64,000 nt of DNA. Source: Granulosicoccus sp045110475. GTDB taxonomy: Bacteria > Pseudomonadota > Gammaproteobacteria > Granulosicoccales > Granulosicoccaceae. The position numbers were made by a program, and so were the translations under genes. Shown in pieces: positions 26,928 to 35,933 of the stretch. The stretch spans positions 1 to 64,000 of the forward strand of contig JBGCGC010000050.1 in NCBI GenBank assembly GCA_045110475.1. The letters are read 5' to 3'. The notes under the pieces are model-generated. The model worked only from the letters and a program-made list of their open reading frames with translations. It was not told the DNA's origin and did no database searches. How positions within the stretch are numbered: position 1 is the first letter of the stretch; each line of letters opens with the position of its first letter.

Positions 26928-27074
26928 TTAATCGTTGTGCTTGGTTGTGTTCTTTTCAGGACGCTGTTTACTCGTCAAACCTTCCTCTGCTTCAACTTTG
27001 GTTTGATACATCCAAAGTGCTACAAGGCCAAAAGTAACTAGTGACAAAGTCAGAATAGGATCTATCTCGTTCAT
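26928..27074 (-). CDS. 48-residue single-pass membrane microprotein
   Basis: A minus-strand frame from ATG 27074 to TAA 26928. The product starts MNEIDPILTLSLVTFGLV, forming one hydrophobic helix (about residues 6-23), and continues with a charged tail rich in Lys, Glu and Thr ending in HND. A weak GAGAG ribosome binding site precedes it and a good stem-loop terminator follows within 115 nt. The layout resembles small accessory subunits such as CcoQ/YnhF-like membrane peptides, but no family is recognised. The coding call rests on composition, topology and the terminator. Confidence 0.5.
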   Translation of the reverse strand: MNEIDPILTLSLVTFGLVALWMYQTKVEAEEGLTSKQRPEKNTTKHND

Positions 27075-27544
27075 GCTTAACAGGCTCTCGTCTAGTTAGT
27101 AAAACTGGATAGCTGACGCGATGATAATCACTGTCTACCACCACATCAGGACACGTATGTGCGCAATACTTAAAACACCCTACGATCGATAATTGGAATT
27201 TGATCTGCTAAAACAGGCAGATTTTTCTGTAGGTTACCGTCAGATTTTCAGGGCTGTTACGTTTGTTAATCCTTTTGAATGTGCATGACGTATAATGCGC
27301 TTTTGTCAGTAGCTGCGCAGGCGAACGCCTATGTCGAGACTCCCTTAATCCCTGCCCCGTGGAAAAAACCCCCGGCCAAAGCCGGAGGCTGGACACCATC
27401 CATAGCAGTAGTTTCAAGTAGCCAGTCTTCCGTAAGAATCTGGACCGGGCGTCCCCTTGGCTACATGAGTGATTCAGGTCAAGCTTGCCGCTAGCCGAGC
27501 GCCTGTGCCATATTAGTCCGTACATAGAGAAAAAAAGAGCGCCA
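27075..27544. other. Intergenic region with possible promoter and minus-strand terminator
   Basis: About 470 bp. On the plus strand a perfect TATAAT stands at 27291-27296, with no well-spaced -35 element (TTGTTA is 22 bp away). At 27363-27388 there is a strong minus-strand terminator. No protein gene with a good ribosome binding site is seen. Confidence 0.5.
27363..27478 (-). ncRNA. Candidate small RNA ending in a strong terminator
   Basis: On the minus strand, an 8-bp GC-rich stem (one G-U pair) with loop TTTG and then TTTTTT forms a textbook intrinsic terminator (27363-27388). Upstream, GTAGCCA and TGGCTAC can pair as a 7-bp stem, competing with CCAG...CTGG stems. No minus-strand protein gene lies upstream, so the terminator would end a short RNA of about 100 nt or antisense transcripts from the MFS gene. 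The promoter and 5' end are not clear. Confidence 0.35.
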
Positions 27545-28864
27545 ATGCAGCCGCTTCATCATCCAGTATTCCGCTGGTTGTTTACAGCACAAGTGCTCTC
27601 CCTGCTGGGAGTTGGCACGATGACGGTGGCGCTTGCGTTGCAGGCTTTTGCATTGGGCGGCCTTGATTACGCCGGAAAAATACTAGGTGGAATTTTTGCC
27701 CTGAAGATGGTGGTCTACGTAGGCCTTGCACCATTGGCGGAAGTACTGCTGTCTCGGTATTCGACAAGACATGTCTTGATAGCACTTGACCTTGTGCGGC
27801 TTTGCCTGTTGTTCATGCTCAGCTTTGCAACGCAGGTCTGGCATCTGGTTGGACTGACATTCATTTTTTATATGGCTTCCGCAGCTTTCACGCCTCTTTA
27901 TCAAGCGACGATTCCATCGGTGCTGACAGATGAAAAGACCTACACCGCTGCACTGGTGCTGTCGCGTCTGGCTTATACCTTCGAATCCATGCTTAGCCCC
28001 GTGGTTGCCGCCATTGCCCTGAGTCTGGTTGCGCCTGCTTCGTTGTTTCCCATTGCTGCCTTGTTCATGACAGGTTCGGTGCTGGCGCTTTATGTCAGCG
28101 GGTTGTCAGCATCCACTGAGTCTTCGAAAAAGCGCCCATTCAAAGAGCGATTAAGCAGGGGGCTTGTCATTTACTTTCGAACTCCGCGCTTGCGGGGATT
28201 GTTTGTTTTAAATCTTGCTTTGTCGTTTGGTTTAGGCTGGGTGCTAGTTAATACAGTGGTGTACACAGGCTTGCATTTTGAAGGTAGCAGTGTGCACTAC
28301 ACGTACTTGATGGGTGCGTTTGGCGCAGGTGCTGCGCTGGCAGCATTGTCGGTGCCGCGGTGGCTTGCGCTGACAAATGAGCGTAATGTGATATTCGCTG
28401 GATGTGTCTTGTTTTCTGTACTTTCCACGCTGATAGTTATCGAGTTGCCTGTTTATTTGCTGATGTTGCTATGGTCAGGATTCGGGGCGGCGTCCTCACT
28501 GGTTCTCACACCCGGTGGATTAGTGTTGACCCGTTCAGCAACAAAAGCCGATCACCCGGCTGTCTTTGCCGCACAGTTTTCCATGTCACATGCAGGCTGG
28601 CTCCTTGCCTATCCTGTAGCCGGACTTCTCGGTGCCAGCATCGACCCCGCTGTTGCGCTGGTCATTTTGGGTGGCGTTTGTTTTTTGATAGCGTTAGTGG
28701 GATGGAAAATGTGGCCAGCGCACGACCCGCAGCAGCGCACACATTCACATCCTGAGCTGCAGTCGGATCATCCACATTTGCGTAATCACTTGAATGAAGC
28801 ACAAAGTCACGAGCATTCGCACGTTTTTTATATCGACGATTTGCATTTGAAATGGGATAAATAG
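27545..28864 (+). CDS. MFS exporter with His-rich C-terminal tail
   Basis: Start at ATG 27545. The 439-residue protein has about 12 hydrophobic helices and an MFS loop-2/3 pattern (LAEVLLSRYSTRHVLIALDLVR). It resembles the drug/siderophore exporter branch that includes NreB. The C-terminal 45 residues are His-rich (HSHPEL, HPHLRNHLNE, HEHSH), as in nickel exporters of the NreB type. This suggests a metal-binding tail and export of Ni or a related ion, but the tail is the only hint. No regulator adjoins it. A long plain gap follows. Confidence 0.75.
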   Translation: MQPLHHPVFRWLFTAQVLSLLGVGTMTVALALQAFALGGLDYAGKILGGIFALKMVVYVGLAPLAEVLLSRYSTRHVLIALDLVRLCLLFMLSFATQVWHLVGLTFIFYMASAAFTPLYQATIPSVLTDEKTYTAALVLSRLAYTFESMLSPVVAAIALSLVAPASLFPIAALFMTGSVLALYVSGLSASTESSKKRPFKERLSRGLVIYFRTPRLRGLFVLNLALSFGLGWVLVNTVVYTGLHFEGSSVHYTYLMGAFGAGAALAALSVPRWLALTNERNVIFAGCVLFSVLSTLIVIELPVYLLMLLWSGFGAASSLVLTPGGLVLTRSATKADHPAVFAAQFSMSHAGWLLAYPVAGLLGASIDPAVALVILGGVCFLIALVGWKMWPAHDPQQRTHSHPELQSDHPHLRNHLNEAQSHEHSHVFYIDDLHLKWDK

Positions 28865-28879
28865 TTTGATCGGATCAAA
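28865..28879. promoter_or_regulatory. 15-bp perfect palindrome
   Basis: TTTGATC-G-GATCAAA starts one base after the MFS stop codon. It could be a small 3' hairpin or an operator for the downstream oxidoreductase operon. No further copy was noticed in this window. Confidence 0.35.
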
Positions 28880-29165
28880 ACAGGCAAATAGTGGCTGGAC
28901 AGATGCTTACATTGAGGGACAGGGTGATCACACTGACAACAGTGGCAACCCAATTTCTGGTCAATGGTGTACCTCTGGAACGCTCGCTGAGTGCCGTATT
29001 GGTCAGCCGACAAGTTGATAACACGACTCCTCTGTGTTAAAAATAGATAAGGAAGAATCGCACTACTGACTGTGAAGTAGTCCCTAAATAGAGATCTGAT
29101 ATTTCGGTAGCGTCCGTGCAGGCTTCCAGCGATCATGATCCTTTCATATTTACAGGTTTTTTATC
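28880..29165. other. Intergenic region before the catabolic operon
   Basis: About 290 bp that should carry the promoter of the flavin monooxygenase operon. An AGG lies just before the ATG at 29166. I see no convincing -35/-10 pair, RNA gene or long repeat. Confidence 0.4.
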
Positions 29166-30653
29166 ATGTCTGGCTCGGCAAGTAGCGCTCATGTCCCTAC
29201 GCTCGATGATGTTGGTCTGAAAGCATTACGGCAGCGCGTAAGGCTGGATCTTGAATGCCTGTGTTATCCACCCGCTAATTGGGTTCCTGCAGACAGAGCG
29301 GGGCAATCAACTCACACTGACGTACTTATTGTGGGTGGTGGTATGTGCGGCCTGCTCGTCTGGTTTGCAATGCGTTGCGCTGGAATTCAGAATGTTCGAA
29401 TCATCGATAAAAGCGCTACAGGTCAGGAAGGTCCGTGGGTTAGCTACGCGCGGATGCAAACACTGCGTTCACCAAAGCACCTGACAGGCCCTGCCTACGG
29501 ATTTGGTTCTCTGACTTTTCAAGCATGGTACCGGGCGCAGTTCGGTGCTGACCGTTGGGATGAGCTTGACAAGATTCCGCGCACAATGTGGATGGACTAT
29601 TTGTGCTGGTACCGAGAGGTGCTAGAAATTCCTGTAGAAAACAACGTGGAGTTGACGAATGTCGAGCCTGCTGATGGATGTCTGAATTTATCCCTGAAAG
29701 GGACAGGCACACAACAGTTAACTGTGCGTAAATTAATCTATGCCACTGGCCGCGACGGAATCGCGCGAGCCAATATTCCAGAATTTGTCAGTAGCATCAG
29801 CGCTGAATCATGGGCTCATTCATCACACGACATAGACTTCGCTAACCTGCGCAACAAGCGGGTTGTGGTGGTCGGTGTGGGTGCTTCAGCAGTGGACAAT
29901 GCTGCAGAGGCGCTGGAGGCAGGAGCAGCAGAAGTACGTCATGTTATCCGGCGCAAGCATATGCCCACGATCAACAAGATGATGGGAATCGGTAGCTTTG
30001 GTTTTATGGCAGGTTTTGCTGATCTACCAGATGAGTGGCGCTGGCGTTTCATGCATTATTCGTTTGCAACCCAGACGCCGTCTCCACGAGGATCGACTTT
30101 AAGGGTAAGTCAGCACGACAATGCCTATTTTCATTTTGATAAGAGCATTGGCAGTATATGTGAGTCTTCTGGTGGTCTCGATATCAGATTTACCGACGGG
30201 ACTCACCTGTCAACTGATTATATAATTCTGGGAACCGGTTTTAGCACCGATCCGATGGCCCGTCGTGAACTAGGCAATGCAGCCTCCCGGATATTATTGT
30301 GGGAGGACGTCTACAAGCCACCGACCGATGAGCAAAACGCGGATCTTGGTCGCTTCCCGTATCTGTCACCTGACTTCTCCTTCAAAGAAAAAAACGACAC
30401 GACAAGCTGGCTGCAGAACGTGCACTGCTTTAACTATGGTGCAACAGCGAGTCTTGGAAAGGTCAGTGGTGATATTCCGGGCATTTCCGAAGGCGCCCGC
30501 TGGTTGGCCAAGGCGCTAGCTTCACGTTTGTATCAGGAGGATATCGAAACCCATTGGCAAGGCATGCAGGACTACGTCAAACCCGAATTGCAAGGCGATG
30601 AGTGGGAAGCCAGTGACTTGCCTGATCCGGAAAACGTACGCAAAGTGGTTTGA
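29166..30653 (+). CDS. FAD/NAD(P)H-dependent monooxygenase (class B flavoprotein type)
   Basis: A 495-residue cytosolic flavoprotein with two Rossmann motifs: FAD site VGGGMCGLL near residue 57, and NAD(P) site VVVVGVGASAVDNA near 235. Between them are MQTLRSPKHLTGPAYG and IYATGRDG, and later IILGTGFSTDP, typical of flavin monooxygenases of the FMO/N-hydroxylase/Baeyer-Villiger group. It is the first gene of a run encoding CMD/AhpD-like proteins, an octopine-type dehydrogenase and a polyamine-type importer. It probably oxygenates an amine or a related nitrogen compound brought in by that importer. The substrate is not known. Confidence 0.8.
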   Translation: MSGSASSAHVPTLDDVGLKALRQRVRLDLECLCYPPANWVPADRAGQSTHTDVLIVGGGMCGLLVWFAMRCAGIQNVRIIDKSATGQEGPWVSYARMQTLRSPKHLTGPAYGFGSLTFQAWYRAQFGADRWDELDKIPRTMWMDYLCWYREVLEIPVENNVELTNVEPADGCLNLSLKGTGTQQLTVRKLIYATGRDGIARANIPEFVSSISAESWAHSSHDIDFANLRNKRVVVVGVGASAVDNAAEALEAGAAEVRHVIRRKHMPTINKMMGIGSFGFMAGFADLPDEWRWRFMHYSFATQTPSPRGSTLRVSQHDNAYFHFDKSIGSICESSGGLDIRFTDGTHLSTDYIILGTGFSTDPMARRELGNAASRILLWEDVYKPPTDEQNADLGRFPYLSPDFSFKEKNDTTSWLQNVHCFNYGATASLGKVSGDIPGISEGARWLAKALASRLYQEDIETHWQGMQDYVKPELQGDEWEASDLPDPENVRKVV

Positions 30654-30657
30654 TGAG

Positions 30658-30713
30658 CTAGTGGGTCACGCGGGTAATTCGGTACCAGACAATTTACCCG
30701 CGTGGCCCACTAG
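30658..30713. repeat. Long intercistronic hairpin
   Basis: Two 20-nt arms (30658-30677 and 30694-30713) are complementary over their full length with one G-U pair, around a 16-nt loop. The hairpin sits between the monooxygenase stop and the next gene and lacks a U-tract. It may protect the upstream message, partly terminate, or mark a processing site in the operon. Confidence 0.7.
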
Positions 30714-30760
30714 TCAGGTGGTAACTGACAATAACAAATGAGCAGGTGATCTGAGTTGAC

Positions 30761-31264
30761 ATGGACAGTATTCAGGGGATAGCGACAACAACAGTGATGA
30801 AGATGGGTGCATCCAATGCGGACGATGCCCTGCAATCAGCACTGGAGCGTCGCGGTAATATCGTTTTGATGACACAGCAGGCCGAAGATGCCGTGCTTCG
30901 TCCAGCAGACCCCGGTGCTTGGCCAACCTCCCTTCGTATTGCATTGGCAGCAAGGATTGCCGCAGTCAACGGACTTGACGATTTATCGCGTTACTACCGT
31001 GATATGGATGATTCGTCAGAGCATCAAAAGCTAGCCGATCCTGAAAACAACGGCCATACGCTGGGGCTGCTGCACGTTGTTGCCTACATGGACGATGTAG
31101 CGCGACATCCGCGAGATATCACGGCAAATGACATCCGTGTTTTACAGAATAATGGCGTCTCTGATGCCGATATTGTCAGGCTGACCGAGCTAAACGCGTT
31201 TATGGCCTATCAGGTCCGACTGATTTCCGCTCTTTCGTTGTTAGGTGAAAGTCGCCATGTCTGA
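30761..31264 (+). CDS. CMD domain protein, Avi_7170-like
   Basis: A 167-residue helical protein. ATG 30761 follows an AGGTGA site. The LRIALAARIAAVNGL block and NNGVSDADIVRLTELNAFMAYQVRLISAL belong to the carboxymuconolactone decarboxylase/AhpD-like fold, but no CxxC peroxidase motif is present. It resembles the Avi_7170-type family that typically travels directly ahead of an Avi_7169-type alkylhydroperoxidase-domain gene, as it does here: the two reading frames overlap by 8 bp. It probably forms a mixed complex with that partner. Function within catabolism unknown. Confidence 0.75.
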   Translation: MDSIQGIATTTVMKMGASNADDALQSALERRGNIVLMTQQAEDAVLRPADPGAWPTSLRIALAARIAAVNGLDDLSRYYRDMDDSSEHQKLADPENNGHTLGLLHVVAYMDDVARHPRDITANDIRVLQNNGVSDADIVRLTELNAFMAYQVRLISALSLLGESRHV

Positions 31265-31844
31265 GGTCATTCATAAATATACAAAGCGTGTACCTCGTTG
31301 GCAGCCTCGGGTTAAACCTGTGGTACTGGCAGAGGCAACGGATGCCCAACTGGATGCCTTGCAGGTTACCCCATCAAATACCAAAGTATCAGACTATGTG
31401 CTGGTGCTGGCTCATGATGTTGAAACGCTCAAGGTACGTTCTCCGCTGTTTAACGCGATCATGTACGACGACGATGGGTTGAGTCGGGCCGAACGCGAGC
31501 TGGGGGCACTAGGTGCATCAGTTGTTAATCGCTGTATCTATTGTGCTGCCGTGCACGCGCAGCGTCATGCTCAGCTAACTGGCAGTGAAGCCATCACGGA
31601 TGCCATTTTCATGGAAGGTGAAGCTGCGCAACTTTCACCGCGTGATCAAGCCATATTCCGCTTTGCGGTAAAACTGTCCCAGACTCCGTCAACGGCCAAC
31701 GCAGAGGATATACATGCCCTTCGAACTGCCGGATTGCAACATGACGAAATTCTTGATCTGATATTGTCTACCTCACTGTTTGGTTGGGCCAACAGACTCA
31801 TGCACGTTCTGGGTGACCCTGTAAAAGTAGCACCGGCATCATGA
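31257..31844 (+). CDS. Alkylhydroperoxidase-domain (AhpD-like) protein, Avi_7169-like
   Basis: Start at ATG 31257, with AGGTGA just upstream inside the preceding gene. The 195-residue protein has the AhpD redox motif CIYCAAVHAQRH (CxxC followed by His), as in peroxidase-related CMD proteins. A preceding segment VRSPLFNAIMYDDDGLSRAERELGA is typical of the family. Likely a thiol-dependent peroxidase, perhaps removing peroxide made by the flavin monooxygenase of the same operon. It overlaps the dehydrogenase gene by 4 bp, so translation is coupled. Confidence 0.8.
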   Translation: MSEVIHKYTKRVPRWQPRVKPVVLAEATDAQLDALQVTPSNTKVSDYVLVLAHDVETLKVRSPLFNAIMYDDDGLSRAERELGALGASVVNRCIYCAAVHAQRHAQLTGSEAITDAIFMEGEAAQLSPRDQAIFRFAVKLSQTPSTANAEDIHALRTAGLQHDEILDLILSTSLFGWANRLMHVLGDPVKVAPAS

Positions 31845-32932
31845 GTACTGATGGAATAACCGTAGGTCTGGCAGGTGCCGGATCGGTTGCGTACGGCACC
31901 GCCTGCGTTTTGTTGCAGCAGGGCCATCGTCCCATGCTGTGGTCGCCGTCCGGGGAGAGGACGCGGGATCTGGCCGCTGGCAAGCCCTTGCTGGCCAGCA
32001 AAAGTGTTGAAGGTGAGTTCAAGCCGGATGTCGCCAACGATGCTGCTCAACTTGCGCAGAGCAACGATGTTTTGATGTTGGTAGTGCCAGGCTATGGTCA
32101 CAAGACTGTGATGGATGCGTTGATACCGCATATTCGTCCACATCACATTCTCATCATTTCTTCACATGCATCGCTTGGTGCCTTGTATATGACCCGTGAG
32201 CTGGCACGCCGTGACCTGTCAATTCCTGTCATTGCGTGGGGGACCACGCTAACGACAGGGCGTCAGCTTGACACGTGTTCAGTTCAGATCAATACCGTTA
32301 GATCGCAAATAGATTTCTGCGTTTTGCCCAACAGCAGAACACAGGAATCGCAGTCGCTTTGCGAGTCACTGTTTGGAACGCGTTTTGTGTCGCGTGAAGG
32401 ACTACTCGCTATTTCCTTATCCAATTTGAACCCACAGAACCATATGGGTATCGCGTTGGGAAACATGACGCGCATGGAGCGAGGCGAGACCTGGAGTCAG
32501 GGGCAGAACGTGACGCCAGCGATTGGTGCCTTGCTGGAAGCGCTGGATCTTGAACGTCTGGCTATCGCCAATGAGCTTGGACTATCGGTACGAACCATTT
32601 TCGAGCACTTTCATTTATCGTTTCATGTGCCCGTTGCCTCAATATCGACCATGAATCAAGCGATGCATGCACAAGGCAATGGAGGAACTGGCCCCGCTAC
32701 TGCCGATAGTCGATATGTGACAGAAGACGTGCCTTATGGACTGGTTGTGACGGCGAAGCTCGGCAGGCTGGTTGGCAGGCCTGCACCCCTGCATGAGGCG
32801 GGTATTGCCTTGTTTTCTGCGATGTACGGTCGCGATTTCGCCACCGAAAATGAATTATTACCCGCGCTTGATCTCGATAAGATCACACTTAGTGAGCTCA
32901 GTGAAGCAGCCCTTTCCGGTCACCTACCCTGA
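31841..32932 (+). CDS. NAD(P)-dependent octopine/nopaline dehydrogenase family protein
   Basis: A 363-residue two-domain dehydrogenase. The N-terminal Rossmann motif GLAGAGSVAYG (residues 9-19) binds NAD(P). The C-terminal half is the all-helical octopine/nopaline dehydrogenase domain, with the block SNLNPQNHMGIALGN carrying the expected catalytic His. It begins inside the stop of the AhpD-like gene. The family reduces or oxidises the C-N bond of opine-like N-(1-carboxyalkyl) amino acids. Beside a polyamine-type importer and a monooxygenase, oxidation of an imported opine-like compound is the simplest reading. Confidence 0.8.
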   Translation: MSTDGITVGLAGAGSVAYGTACVLLQQGHRPMLWSPSGERTRDLAAGKPLLASKSVEGEFKPDVANDAAQLAQSNDVLMLVVPGYGHKTVMDALIPHIRPHHILIISSHASLGALYMTRELARRDLSIPVIAWGTTLTTGRQLDTCSVQINTVRSQIDFCVLPNSRTQESQSLCESLFGTRFVSREGLLAISLSNLNPQNHMGIALGNMTRMERGETWSQGQNVTPAIGALLEALDLERLAIANELGLSVRTIFEHFHLSFHVPVASISTMNQAMHAQGNGGTGPATADSRYVTEDVPYGLVVTAKLGRLVGRPAPLHEAGIALFSAMYGRDFATENELLPALDLDKITLSELSEAALSGHLP

Positions 32933-33036
32933 TACGGGTGTCAAATGATCAGTGATAATGCTACAAGTAGTGTACCGTCAGTTTGAATAGCCCTTCGTTG
33001 AAAAAACGCAATCCAAAGCAATCCAAGGAGAATTGT

Positions 33037-34140
33037 ATGAACACACTCAATACCAGCAGACGTAAATTTCTCGGAGCTGCTGCAGCCAGCACAGCGTTTG
33101 CCGCAGTGCCTTACATTCGTACGGCCAATGCGCAGTCCTCTGAGGTCAATATCTGGACCTACGACAGTTTTGTTCCGGAAGCCTTCAAGAAGCAGTTTGA
33201 AAAAGACACTGGCATCAAGGTCAACGTACGTTTGGTAGATGATCAGGGAAAGCAGTTCAATCTGCTTGCCGCAGAAGCACCGGAGCCCACCGTAGATATC
33301 GTAACCGTTGCCGGACATCGTTTCCTGCAGTTTATTGACTCGGAATTGCTGGCACCCATGGATCAGGACCGACTGACCAATTGGGGCAACATCAACCCGA
33401 TATATTCGGAGAGTGACTGGGCTACGATCAATGGCAACAAGTGGGGTGCGCCCATACTTTCCGGTGCGGAGATTCTTGCCTACAACACCGATATCGTATC
33501 GGCAGAAGAGGCCAGAAGCTGGGATGTACTTTTCTCGGAAAAATACAAGCAGCAAACTGCCTATATTATTCAGGACATGATGTCGATTGTCATGTTGTAC
33601 AAAGGCTATGATGGCAATATGGTTGAATACCTGGATGATCCTAAAAAGGCCGCTGCTATCGTCGCTGAGGCACGGGATTTCATGATAGAGAACAAGTCGC
33701 TGGTAAGAAAATACTACGACAGCGGTGCAGAGGTTCAGCAGATGTTCATCAATCAGGATATCTCACTGGCACATGCCTGGAACGGTCCGATCGCCAAGCT
33801 CATCAACGATGGTTTCCCGGTTGCCATGACCATACCGAAGGAGGGCAGTTACGGTTTCGTCTACACACTCAACATAGCCAACAACGCGCCGAACGCTGAC
33901 AACGCCTACACCTTCCTTAACGCACTTCTGGCATCTTCCGAGATCGGTGCTTCAATGACCAGCGAAACAGGCTTTATCTCCACTTACAAGGATGCTTCAC
34001 AACATCTGACAGAGCTTGAAAAGAAATCAACAGCATTCACCGAAGAAGAGCTGGAAGGTCTGAAGTTTTTCCGGGCTGAAGCCAACGAGATGAAATACGG
34101 TCTGGTAGATCCTGCTGTGGAGCAAATCAAGGCAGCTTGA
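33037..34140 (+). CDS. Periplasmic solute-binding protein, polyamine (PotD) type, Tat-exported
   Basis: Start at ATG 33037, six bases after AAGGAG. The 367-residue product opens with a twin-arginine signal (SRRKFLGAAAAS) cleaved near TANAQSS. The mature part is an SBP_bac_8/PotD-type protein: VNIWTYDSFVPEAFKKQFEKDTGI opens it and GSYGFVYTLNIANNAPN lies near the end. It captures the substrate for the two permeases and ATPase directly downstream. Family members bind spermidine, putrescine and other amine-containing ligands; the ligand here is likely what the monooxygenase and dehydrogenase degrade. Confidence 0.85.
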   Translation: MNTLNTSRRKFLGAAAASTAFAAVPYIRTANAQSSEVNIWTYDSFVPEAFKKQFEKDTGIKVNVRLVDDQGKQFNLLAAEAPEPTVDIVTVAGHRFLQFIDSELLAPMDQDRLTNWGNINPIYSESDWATINGNKWGAPILSGAEILAYNTDIVSAEEARSWDVLFSEKYKQQTAYIIQDMMSIVMLYKGYDGNMVEYLDDPKKAAAIVAEARDFMIENKSLVRKYYDSGAEVQQMFINQDISLAHAWNGPIAKLINDGFPVAMTIPKEGSYGFVYTLNIANNAPNADNAYTFLNALLASSEIGASMTSETGFISTYKDASQHLTELEKKSTAFTEEELEGLKFFRAEANEMKYGLVDPAVEQIKAA

Positions 34141-34164
34141 CACTCGGACAGGATATAAGAATCG

Positions 34165-35148
34165 GTGAGCCCCTCAAGTGAGTTACCCAGCGTGAAAGCT
34201 GCCTCTAAAACGGTGGCGACAACAGAGGTTGCATTGTCTTTTTGGGGGCGGTTGACCGGTTGGCGATTTTACAAGCAGTTCGTCAACTTTCTTTTTGGCT
34301 CTGAGCGCCGGCAGTTTTTCCTGCTGCTGGCGTTTCCGGTGGTCTGGGTACTGACACAGCATCTGGGCCCCATCTTGCAGATGCTGCATGTCAGTTTTCT
34401 GGATGCCTATCCCGTCTCGGCTGGTCGTGAACCACAACTGACGCTGGCTAACTACGGACTCTTCTTTGAAGAGTCCGTATACCGAATGCCGTTTCTTCGC
34501 ACGATGATGTTTGCGTTCGGGCTTACACTTGTGACGTTGCTGATCGTTTATCCGGTTGCGTATTTTCTGGCGCGTCATGTAAAGCGTGACAACCAGCTGG
34601 CTTTTTTGCTGCTGCTGCTTATTCCTTTCTGGGTAGGGGAGATAGTTCGTACCTTTGCCATCATGATATTGCTGGGGAACAACGGCGCGGTAAATCTGCT
34701 TCTGAAGTCTCTGGGGTTTATTGAACGGCCCATACCGTTCATGTACACCGGCTTTTCTGTCAGTTTTGGCGTTATTTATCTCACCTCACTTTATATGTTG
34801 TTGCCGTTGTACTCTGCGCTGGAGAAAATCCCTGCCAGCTATTCCGAAGCTGCTGCCGATCTGGGAGCAGGGGCATGGCATCGATTTCGTAAAGTAACCT
34901 TGCCGTTGTCCGCCGAAGGCATCACCTCCGGGTGTACGCTGGTTTTTTTAATCTCTACCGGCTTCTATGCTGCCCCTGTTTTGCTAGGTGGCCCCAACAC
35001 CACGGTTTTCTCAGAAACCATCGCCGGCTTTTTCCATGTGGCCGGTGATCGCTGGCCGACGGGTGCTGCGTTTGCGTGCATTCTGTTTCTGGCATCGCTA
35101 CTTATCACAGGTACCTTCATGAAAATCATGAGTCGCACACGCCGATGA
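34165..35148 (+). CDS. ABC permease, PotB-like
   Basis: GTG start at 34165, with AGGAT upstream. The 327-residue inner-membrane protein has a long N-terminal cytosolic stretch (about 50 residues), six membrane helices, and the permease EAA motif YSEAAADLGAGAWHRFRKVTLP that docks the ATPase. It shares its last bases with the next permease start (ATGA overlap), as in PotB-PotC pairs. Forms the inner-membrane channel of the polyamine-type importer. Confidence 0.85.
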   Translation: MSPSSELPSVKAASKTVATTEVALSFWGRLTGWRFYKQFVNFLFGSERRQFFLLLAFPVVWVLTQHLGPILQMLHVSFLDAYPVSAGREPQLTLANYGLFFEESVYRMPFLRTMMFAFGLTLVTLLIVYPVAYFLARHVKRDNQLAFLLLLLIPFWVGEIVRTFAIMILLGNNGAVNLLLKSLGFIERPIPFMYTGFSVSFGVIYLTSLYMLLPLYSALEKIPASYSEAAADLGAGAWHRFRKVTLPLSAEGITSGCTLVFLISTGFYAAPVLLGGPNTTVFSETIAGFFHVAGDRWPTGAAFACILFLASLLITGTFMKIMSRTRR

Positions 35149-35933
35149 CAGGTAAAACCCGGCTGTTGATGTCCCTGATCTACGCAGCATTTGTCATCTA
35201 TGTTTTTGTGCCATTGGTACTCATGATTGTCATGGGCTTCAAGGATTCCAAATTCATTGGTTTCCCCATCACAAGCTGGACTCTGGATTGGTATACAGGG
35301 GTATTTGAAGACACTGAGATTATGGGAGTGTTCGGTTATTCCGTGATTATCGCCATAGCGTCTACGGTCATTTCCCTGTTTGTCGGTACGTGGATTGCCA
35401 TCTTGCTTTCGGGCAGGAAATTTTTCGGTCGCGCACTGATTTTCAGCCTTACCTTACTACCAGCTGTAGTGCCGGGCATTATATCGGCGATCTCATTTCG
35501 TATCTATGCACGTCTGTTGGGTATTGAGCCCGGCATGATGGCCGTGATCTGGGCACACGCGGTACACAATGTGCCCTTCGTGGTGCTTGTTCTTATTGCA
35601 AGGCTGGCGACTTTACCAGCGAACTATAACGAGGCTGCCAGAGATCTGGGTGCTGACCCATTAGTGGCTTTTATGCGAATCACTTTACCCTACCTTAAGC
35701 CTGCGATGATCGGGGCAGGGGTGTTCTGTATGTTGCTTAGCTTCGATGATTTTGTTCGATCGTTTTTTCTTGGTGGTTATCAGCCGACCCTTCCGGTACT
35801 TATATTTTCCAAATTACGATCAGGCATGTCGCCAGAGATCAACGCCATTTCAACCATAGTCATTGTGCTTACTGCTGTACTGGGAGTATGGGCTGAAAGA
35901 TCAATGCGGCGCATGCCGGGTGGAGGACGATAA
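35145..35933 (+). CDS. ABC permease, PotC-like
   Basis: ATG 35145 overlaps the preceding stop by 4 bp. The 262-residue protein has six membrane helices and the EAA motif YNEAARDLGADPLVAFMRITLPY. It is the second half of the channel. The ATPase gene begins in the stop codon of this gene (TAATG), so both permeases and the ATPase are translationally coupled. Confidence 0.87.
   Translation: MTGKTRLLMSLIYAAFVIYVFVPLVLMIVMGFKDSKFIGFPITSWTLDWYTGVFEDTEIMGVFGYSVIIAIASTVISLFVGTWIAILLSGRKFFGRALIFSLTLLPAVVPGIISAISFRIYARLLGIEPGMMAVIWAHAVHNVPFVVLVLIARLATLPANYNEAARDLGADPLVAFMRITLPYLKPAMIGAGVFCMLLSFDDFVRSFFLGGYQPTLPVLIFSKLRSGMSPEINAISTIVIVLTAVLGVWAERSMRRMPGGGR

Noticed and set aside
26807..27037. 76-residue plus-strand frame
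   Set aside because: It starts at the terminator stem, has no ribosome binding site and lies opposite the better 48-residue minus-strand gene.
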